Shown: positions 58,560-64,000 of the stretch, in pieces
How positions within the stretch are numbered: position 1 is the stretch's first letter
Layout of the letters: each line of letters opens with the position of its first letter
NCBI GenBank assembly: GCA_014695325.1
Contig: JACJNZ010000077.1
Location: forward strand, 24,893-88,892
DNA length: 64,000 nt
Direction: 5' to 3'
Source of the DNA: Cyanobacteria bacterium FACHB-502
GTDB lineage: Bacteria > Cyanobacteriota > Cyanobacteriia > Elainellales > Elainellaceae
Translations under genes and position numbers: made by a program
Notes under the pieces: generated by a model
Seen by the model: the letters and a program-made list of their open reading frames with translations, nothing else
Told to the model about the DNA's origin: nothing
Database searches by the model: none

Positions 58560-59542
58560 CGCAAATCACTGGCATACAGGCGGCGAATATCATCAATCTG
58601 GTGCAGCACCATCGCGAAACGCTCGACGCCAAATCCGGCAGCAAATCCAGTGTAAATTTCTGGGTCATAGCCGACGGATTTAAGCACATTCGGATCGACC
58701 ATGCCGCAGCCCAGGACTTCCAGCCAGCGACCGCGCCATTTCACGTCTACTTCGGCAGACGGTTCGGTGAAGGGGAAGAAGCTGGGGCGGAACCGCACTT
58801 CGATATCGCCAAACATCGATTCGAGGAAGATTTTGATTGTGCCGCGCAAGTCGGTAAAGGTCAGCCCTTCATCGATCGCCAGAATTTCAATTTGGTGGAA
58901 TACGGCAGCGTGGGTCGCATCAACGGTATCCCGACGATAGACCCGACCGGGAGCCGCAACCCGAATCGGAGGCTCATTATTTTCCATATAGCGAATCTGC
59001 ACAGAGGAGGTGTGCGTCCGCAGCAAGTTGCCGTCCGGCAGGTAGAAGGTGTCCTGCATATCGCGGGCAGGGTGGTCGGCGGGCGTATTCAGTGCCTCGA
59101 AGTTGTAGTAGTCGGTTTCCATTTCGGGACCCTGCGCCACGGTGTAGCCCAAGCCCACAAAGATATCCAACGCCCGATCGATCGTGCTGGTGAGCGGGTG
59201 AGCATGACCCTGCGGACGAAACGTTCCCGGCATCGTCACATCGATCGCTTCTGCTGCCAATCTTGCCTCGATCGCCGCCGCTTGCAATCCCGATTTCTTT
59301 TGCTCCAGCTCGCCCTGGATGACTTCCTTGACTTCGTTTGCCAGCGACCCAATGCGAGGACGTTCCGCCGCATCCACCTTGCCCATTGCGCCGAGTACCT
59401 GGGAAAGACTGCCCTTTTTGCCCAGATAGCGAATGCGGAGCTGTTCGAGGTCATCCAGGCTGGTGGTAGAGGCGATCGCCTGCTGCGCTTCCTGTCGCAG
59501 ATCGCTGAGTTGAATTGCCAGATCGCCAGACGCTTGAGACAT
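58541..59542 (-). CDS. pheS: Phenylalanyl-tRNA synthetase alpha subunit
   Basis: The 333-residue class II synthetase subunit has the N-terminal coiled coil (about residues 1-80) and the catalytic core: motif 2 region [52 protein letters not shown] and motif 3 [13 protein letters not shown]. Length and order match bacterial PheS. pheT is not adjacent, as is usual in cyanobacteria. ATG 59542 is preferred over an upstream TTG. Confidence 0.96.
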   Translation of the reverse strand: MSQASGDLAIQLSDLRQEAQQAIASTTSLDDLEQLRIRYLGKKGSLSQVLGAMGKVDAAERPRIGSLANEVKEVIQGELEQKKSGLQAAAIEARLAAEAIDVTMPGTFRPQGHAHPLTSTIDRALDIFVGLGYTVAQGPEMETDYYNFEALNTPADHPARDMQDTFYLPDGNLLRTHTSSVQIRYMENNEPPIRVAAPGRVYRRDTVDATHAAVFHQIEILAIDEGLTFTDLRGTIKIFLESMFGDIEVRFRPSFFPFTEPSAEVDVKWRGRWLEVLGCGMVDPNVLKSVGYDPEIYTGFAAGFGVERFAMVLHQIDDIRRLYASDLRFLRQF

Positions 59543-59687
59543 AGGATTTTTCGTGAAAGTCAATAGAATTCGTCGGCTTTTGAACAGCCGATATCTTTCA
59601 CTAGTGTACGAGGTTTAGGAATCTTGCTGACCTGGCTTTTCCAGATTGCTGTAGCGAAACGGGGATGCAATCAAAGTCTTCAGGTGA

Positions 59688-59732
59688 GAGACTCCACCCT
59701 GCCCGACGCTCCCTAGGGTAAGGCGAAGTCTC
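59688..59732. repeat. Nested inverted repeat between pheS and lysC
   Basis: GAGACT (59688) pairs with AGTCTC (59727), and inside it ACCCT (59696) pairs with AGGGT (59715). The composite stem-loop is 45 nt. It stands alone in the 478-bp gap 59543-60020, which has no gene. Confidence 0.5.
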
Positions 59733-60020
59733 CTGCCCCATTATGCGGTGAGTGGGCAAAAGGGACAAGTGAGGGGAAATTAAATATGGTTAAGCTGGTT
59801 AAGCGCACCGAGGAAATTGTCAGGAAATCCAAAGCATTTGCTCGATCGCACCAAGACTCTGCTACCTTTATTAGATCGGATCGATCCTGATCATAAGTAT
59901 CTCGATTTACCTCGATCGGGTGAGTTAGAAACAGGCTAGCAGCGCATAAAAAGGAGCTAGATCCCTGCATTTCCCGGTCACCTCATTCATCTCCAGCAGG
60001 TTGGGCAGTTCACAAAAGCT

Positions 60021-61832
60021 ATGGCACTGATTGTTCAGAAGTACGGCGGCACGTCAGTTGGAACGGTAGAGCGAATTCAGGCAGTGGCTCAGCGAGTCCT
60101 GCAAACCGTTAAGGGTGGTCATCGTGTGGTAGTTGTCGTGTCTGCGATGGGTAAAACCACCGATGGTTTGGTGAAACTGGCGCACGAAATTTCTGCCAAT
60201 CCGAATCGGCGCGAGATGGATATGCTGCTCTCGACTGGGGAACAGGTGACGATCGCCCTGCTGAGCATGGCACTTCAGGAAGCCGGACAGCCCGCAATTT
60301 CGATGACGGGGACACAGGTCGGCATTGTCACCGAAGCAGAGCATACCCGCGCCCGAATTCTCAGCGTCGCAACCGATCGCCTAGAACGGCATTTGCAGGA
60401 TGGTAAAGTGGTTGTGGTGGCAGGATTTCAGGGCATCACGAGTTTAGAAGATCTGGAAATTACCACGCTGGGACGGGGCGGCTCCGATACCTCTGCTGTG
60501 GCACTGGCGGCGGCTTTACGAGCGGACTGCTGCGAAATTTATACAGACGTTCCCGGCATCCTCACGACTGATCCACGACTGGTTCCCGATGCTCACCTGA
60601 TGCGCGAAATTACCTCAGATGAAATGCTGGAGCTTGCCAGCCTGGGGGCGAAAGTGCTGCACCCGCGATCGGTTGAAATTGCCCGTAACTATGGCGTGAT
60701 GCTGGTGGTGCGATCGAGCTGGTCAGATGATCCGGGAACCCGTGTGATGTCTCCGATTCGCCAACCCCGTCCGCTAGAAGGGCTGGAAATTGCCAATGCG
60801 GTGGATGCGATCGAGTTTGATACGGATCAGGCAAAAATCGCAATGCTGCGCGTGCCCGATCGCCCCGGCGTGGCAGCAAAGCTATTTGGCGAAATTGCCC
60901 AGCAAGACCTGGACGTAGATTTGATCATTCAGTCGATTCACGAAGGCAACAGCAACGATATTGCCTTTACGGTCGTCAAAAATTCCCTCAACCGGGCAGA
61001 AGCAGTGGCGGCAGCAATCGCGCCTGTGCTGCGAAACTACAGCGACCCCACTACAGGAGAAGCGGAAGTCCTAGTGGAACGCCAGATGGCAAAGGTCAGC
61101 ATTGCCGGAGCGGGGATGATTGGTCGTCCGGGGGTGGCGGCGCAAATGTTCCGCACGTTGGCAGCGGCAGGCGTCAATATCCAGATGATCTCGACCTCGG
61201 AAGTAAAAGTGAGCTGTGCGATCGATGCGGCAGACTGCGATCGAGCCATTGCCGCCCTCTGTCGTGAGTTTGAAGTTCACACTTCCCCGCTCAAGGCCCC
61301 AGGTGGAAAGGCTGACATTGACATTCCTCCGGTACGCGGAGCCGCTCTGGATCTGAAGCAAGCCCGTCTCGCCATTCGCCATGTTCCCGATCGCCCCGGC
61401 ATGGCAGCCAGGGTGTTTACCTTGCTTGCCGATCGCAACATCAGCGTAGACATGATCATTCAGTCGCAGCGATGCCGCTTGATTGATGGCACTGCTACCC
61501 GCGATATTGCCTTTACGGTGGCGCAGGCAGACGCAGACGAAGCAAAAGCAATTTTCGATGCTGCTGCTGCGGAGCTGGGATGCGGAGAAGTGATCGTGGA
61601 TCAATCGATCGCGAAAGTCAGCGTTGTCGGAACCGGAATGGTCGGAAAACCGGGTGTTGCTGCCAAAATGTTTGATGCGCTATCAAAAGAGAAAATCAAT
61701 ATCCAGATGATCGCGACTTCGGAAATCAAAATTAGCTGCGTGGTGTCTGAAGAAGACGGCGTGCGGGCACTCCAAGCGGTTCACGCGGCATTTGAGCTAT
61801 CGGGAACTGAGAAGATCGTAGTTCCTGCTTAG
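60021..61832 (+). CDS. lysC: Aspartate kinase with four ACT domains
   Basis: The 603-residue enzyme phosphorylates aspartate, opening lysine, threonine and methionine synthesis. The kinase domain begins VQKYGGTSVGTVERIQ and includes TTLGRGGSDTSAVALAAAL. Two ACT pairs follow (about residues 265-430 and 445-600); each shows RVPDRPGVAAKLFGEIAQQD-like and VSIAGAGMIGRPGVAAQMF-like segments. This duplicated regulatory region is a cyanobacterial trait and suggests binding of more than one end product. Confidence 0.96.
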   Translation: MALIVQKYGGTSVGTVERIQAVAQRVLQTVKGGHRVVVVVSAMGKTTDGLVKLAHEISANPNRREMDMLLSTGEQVTIALLSMALQEAGQPAISMTGTQVGIVTEAEHTRARILSVATDRLERHLQDGKVVVVAGFQGITSLEDLEITTLGRGGSDTSAVALAAALRADCCEIYTDVPGILTTDPRLVPDAHLMREITSDEMLELASLGAKVLHPRSVEIARNYGVMLVVRSSWSDDPGTRVMSPIRQPRPLEGLEIANAVDAIEFDTDQAKIAMLRVPDRPGVAAKLFGEIAQQDLDVDLIIQSIHEGNSNDIAFTVVKNSLNRAEAVAAAIAPVLRNYSDPTTGEAEVLVERQMAKVSIAGAGMIGRPGVAAQMFRTLAAAGVNIQMISTSEVKVSCAIDAADCDRAIAALCREFEVHTSPLKAPGGKADIDIPPVRGAALDLKQARLAIRHVPDRPGMAARVFTLLADRNISVDMIIQSQRCRLIDGTATRDIAFTVAQADADEAKAIFDAAAAELGCGEVIVDQSIAKVSVVGTGMVGKPGVAAKMFDALSKEKINIQMIATSEIKISCVVSEEDGVRALQAVHAAFELSGTEKIVVPA

Positions 61833-61856
61833 GCAGGTGTTGCACTGCCCTCTAAA

Positions 61857-61873
61857 TCCCCCAAATTGGGGGA
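61857..61873. repeat. 17-bp palindrome downstream of lysC
   Basis: TCCCCCAA-A-TTGGGGGA is a perfect dyad 25 bp after the lysC stop. Similar AATCCCCCAAATTGGGGG elements are common as dispersed repeats in cyanobacteria. It may also help to end transcription, although no T-run follows. Confidence 0.6.
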
Positions 61874-62009
61874 CTTGGAATCTCAGACCAGGAAGGTTCG
61901 CGTAGGATGTGTTGCCGCAGCGTAATGCATTAAACAGGGAGTTTCTGCATCAGGACGATTGCTGATTCGATCGCTTCCTTATCGGCCTTTTGCATTGACC
62001 CATCGCTTG

Positions 62010-62432
62010 TTACCGCCAGTATCGCCAGTAGCGTCTGCCGCGCCAAAATACGCCGAGCAGGATTGCCACTGCGGTAATCTGACTGGTGCTAATTAGACTT
62101 ACCGGAGACGGCAGCAGCGTTCTTGCAATCAGTGCCACAATCAGACAGGGAATCAACGCCCAGAGCGTGCCCGTATCGATTCGCACCTGGGGAAAGAAAC
62201 GCTCCAGCAGCACAACCGCTAATGCGCCAATCCCAACCCCGATCGCAAGCTGAGTCAAAATTCCTAACGGCGGATTCAACAGCACGATCGCAATCTGAGC
62301 CACGATCGTCAATGCCCGCATCAAAATTACCAGGATAAATTCCGCCACGGTGACGCAGAGTGCCGTTAGCAGCGCATTGAGCAATAGCTCCATCCAGGGC
62401 AGTCGTTTGAGGCGATCGAGTGGGTTTGCCAT
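62010..62432 (-). CDS. Small integral membrane protein of unknown function
   Basis: The 140-residue protein has about four hydrophobic helices (LLLNALLTALCVTVAEFILV, LGILTQLAIGVGIGALAVVL, TLWALIPCLIVALIARTLL, ITAVAILLGVF) and a basic aromatic tail (WRGRRYWRYWR). I do not recognise a family. The C-terminal repeat RYWRYWR is unusual. ATG 62432 (MANPLDRLKR) is preferred to a TTG at 62489. Confidence 0.65.
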   Translation of the reverse strand: MANPLDRLKRLPWMELLLNALLTALCVTVAEFILVILMRALTIVAQIAIVLLNPPLGILTQLAIGVGIGALAVVLLERFFPQVRIDTGTLWALIPCLIVALIARTLLPSPVSLISTSQITAVAILLGVFWRGRRYWRYWR

Positions 62433-62540
62433 TAGGAGAATTGGAGAATTTGTCGTTAAAGGGCTGTGCCTGAAAGCTGGAATGTTCAATTTTAGCCTGA
62501 AGCTAAACCAGTGCGTTTATACCAATTGAACGTCTGTATG

Positions 62541-62738
62541 TTAGAACGCCTTTGGTAATCCCGCTTGCTTGAGAACTGCATTTGCTGTGTGGCGAGATTT
62601 GATTGAACTATCTACAACAAATCGTCGATCGTTAATCGGGCTATACCAAATTTCATGATCGCCTTTTCCTTGACGCTCAAAGAAACACCCTGCTTCTACC
62701 AATATTTTCTTGAGCGCAGGTGTCAGAGATGCAGCCAT
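62541..62738 (-). CDS. hicA: HicA-family mRNA interferase toxin
   Basis: The 65-residue protein has the HicA double-stranded-RNA-binding-like fold: LKKILVEAGCFFERQGKGDH with the active-site histidine in GDHEIWYSP, and the closing TANAVLKQAGL. HicA toxins cleave mRNA and are blocked by their partner. Its ATG follows the antitoxin stop codon directly, so the pair is translationally coupled. Confidence 0.88.
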   Translation of the reverse strand: MAASLTPALKKILVEAGCFFERQGKGDHEIWYSPINDRRFVVDSSIKSRHTANAVLKQAGLPKAF

Positions 62739-62984
62739 TTATGAGGCAACCTCAATCAATTCCTGCCGATGGCTGATGAGTTGAATCGCGATCGCACCTG
62801 TATAGTCTGCGGAAATTACATGATTGGTCATCAGCAAGTCAGGAACGATGTCCCTCAACTTTTGACTCAATGCTTCGATCGTCTCCGCTTCGGTTGCTAA
62901 TCCCGGTACATCATCACTGGTTGCAACCCATACGGCTGCATCTGCATCCCAAAAGGCACTAATTTGGTAAACTGCCGATTCCAT
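62739..62984 (-). CDS. HicB-like (DUF1902) antitoxin
   Basis: The 81-residue protein matches the DUF1902 antitoxin pattern: YQISAFWDADAAVWVATSDD, then VPGLATEAETIEALSQKLRD. It lacks the DNA-binding extension of full HicB. It is the first gene of a two-gene operon with hicA. ATG 62984 (MESAV) with GGAG upstream is preferred; a GTG four codons earlier is possible. Confidence 0.85.
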   Translation of the reverse strand: MESAVYQISAFWDADAAVWVATSDDVPGLATEAETIEALSQKLRDIVPDLLMTNHVISADYTGAIAIQLISHRQELIEVAS

Positions 62985-63091
62985 ACTCGTCTCCACTCCA
63001 GCGATCGCCCCTCCAGTTTAGAGCAGCGATCGTCTCAGTAGGAAATGGCTGATACTGCCAGTGTTCCTTCAGTGAATGAAAGCTGCTCTGT

Positions 63092-63871
63092 ATGCCGCGC
63101 CAGCGTCGGGAGCTTCGGTCGGGCTACTGCTATCACATCACGACTCGCTGCAATAATCGAGAATTTCGTTTGACGCGATCGGAATGTCGAGAAGTGCTGC
63201 TGTTTGCGATTAAACGGTGTCAGGACAAATATGGCTTTAAGCTTTACGCGCTCTGCATTATGAGCAACCACGTTCATTACTTGCTGGAGCCGCAGCAGCC
63301 TGACCATTTGCCTCAGATTATGCACTGGTTGAACTGGTACACCGCCATGTGTTTTAACCAGATGTTGAACCGTACCGGGCATTTCTGGGAAAAGCGATAT
63401 CACAGTACCGGGTTTCCAACCAGCGACAAACGCAGGGCGTTAAACACATTACGCTATATCCACGGCAATCCGAAAGCCGCAAATATGCAGCAGGGCTTTT
63501 TCTATGATTTCAGCAACTACGGAACCTATGACCGTTTGACCCACGACGGCATCACCCAATGGCATCCGGCATTTCTGGCACTGGGGACAACGCTGGAGAT
63601 TTGCGCCGCAGCCTATCGCAAGTTTTGCAAGAAATACAAGCCGAAACTGAAACCCGAAAAAAAGAATCACTGGGGCAGTAAGCTGCTGGCAAAGCTGAGA
63701 GCGCGAGGAAAACCGACCAAAGTTAGCCCAGGGCAGAAAAGCCTGTGGGAAGAGTGGGATGCGCCTGCGGAGGAGATTCGCAAAGTGGCTGAGAAATTTG
63801 TGCTGGCGAACTGCTTTGACCCCAAATTTATCAGCATTACTTCTTCACTAATAGAGAAAAATACAGAGTAG
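63092..63871 (+). CDS. REP-associated tyrosine transposase (Y1/IS200-like, RAYT)
   Basis: The 259-residue protein starts MPRQRRELRSGYCYHITTRC. It has the HUH metal motif in IMSNHVHYLLEP and the nucleophile tyrosine in LNTLRYIHGNPKAAN. This is the TnpA-REP/RAYT branch of Y1 transposases, which act on short palindromes and are usually domesticated single-copy genes. The basic C-terminal half (KYKPKLKPEKKNHWGSK) is longer than in IS200. No flanking palindromes are obvious, so the target repeat may lie elsewhere. Confidence 0.88.
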   Translation: MPRQRRELRSGYCYHITTRCNNREFRLTRSECREVLLFAIKRCQDKYGFKLYALCIMSNHVHYLLEPQQPDHLPQIMHWLNWYTAMCFNQMLNRTGHFWEKRYHSTGFPTSDKRRALNTLRYIHGNPKAANMQQGFFYDFSNYGTYDRLTHDGITQWHPAFLALGTTLEICAAAYRKFCKKYKPKLKPEKKNHWGSKLLAKLRARGKPTKVSPGQKSLWEEWDAPAEEIRKVAEKFVLANCFDPKFISITSSLIEKNTE

Positions 63872-63950
63872 CCAATACGGTGCCAGGTATAGCTTTACGC
63901 GATTAGGTTAGAACGCTAGGCTAGGGGAAAACCAGCGTCTAGAAGTGCCT

Positions 63951-64000
63951 ATGCCTTCCCCTTATGGTGACGACCTGCGTCGCAAAGCAATTAATGCCGT
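63951..64000 (+). CDS. IS630-type transposase, N-terminus only (runs off the window)
   Basis: An ATG at 63951 begins MPSPYGDDLRRKAINAV, the typical start of IS630-family transposases before the helix-turn-helix. Only 16 complete codons are inside the window. The left end of the insertion sequence probably lies between 63872 and 63950, but I cannot define its terminal repeat without the other end. Confidence 0.75.
   Translation, partial: MPSPYGDDLRRKAINA

Noticed and set aside
1..64000. CRISPR arrays
   Set aside because: No regularly spaced 23-40-bp repeats were seen; the short tandem repeats are contiguous without spacers, and no cas genes occur.

Overview
The window is chromosomal DNA from a cyanobacterium. 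The octamer GCGATCGC and its core CGATCG occur throughout, as expected for HIP1-rich cyanobacterial genomes. The gene content agrees: ndhA of the photosynthetic NDH-1 complex, a PsbP-like lumenal lipoprotein, a CmpR/NdhR-type LysR regulator, LabA, DUF2555 and DUF4359 proteins, and a four-ACT aspartate kinase. I cannot name the genus. The intact, intein-free dnaE argues against lineages that carry the classical split DnaE intein.

Positions 1-28.5 kb are mostly housekeeping genes on both strands. They encode a PLP-dependent lyase, a type II NADH dehydrogenase, a PlsC-like acyltransferase, an AraC regulator, ndhA, a fasciclin protein, a CmpR-like regulator, coaBC, purH with a 2OG-Fe(II) oxygenase, trpF, an S9 peptidase, a Ser/Thr kinase, maf, a PsbP-like protein, a tRNA-Gln directly upstream of an isolated ureA, a PBP4-type dacB, and dnaE. 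Positions 28.5-36.1 kb hold a Rieske oxygenase diverging from a TetR regulator that ends in an IS-like zinc ribbon. They are followed by a complete YbhGFSR-type drug exporter (HlyD, fused double ATPase, two ABC-2 permeases) diverging from a second TetR gene. A perfect 15-bp palindrome lies between exporter and regulator.

The most unusual region is 38.8-44.5 kb. Three genes are inserted at the 3' end of gltD: a CHAT-domain caspase-like protein, a trypsin-like serine protease fused to an amidase-like domain that appears to have lost its zinc ligands, and a membrane-anchored pentapeptide-repeat protein. The CHAT protein carries at its N-terminus, and the pentapeptide protein at its C-terminus, almost the same roughly 20-residue tag (N-T-F-N-I-x-x-S-x-x-x-N-x-V-G-x-G). 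This suggests homotypic, possibly amyloid-like, recruitment. The cassette lies between a 246-bp duplicate of the gltD 3' end, joined to a gyrB-like fragment and a terminator, and the intact gltD. I infer a transferred conflict, immunity or regulated cell-death module.

Positions 44.2-62.4 kb return to core metabolism: gltD-gltB (GOGAT), a solute-binding lipoprotein translationally coupled to a sensor kinase, an SDR enzyme, a Rad52-like protein, tRNA-His, panB, pheS and lysC. The right end (62.5-64 kb) is accessory again, with a HicB-HicA toxin-antitoxin pair, a REP-associated tyrosine transposase, and the first codons of an IS630-type transposase running off the edge.
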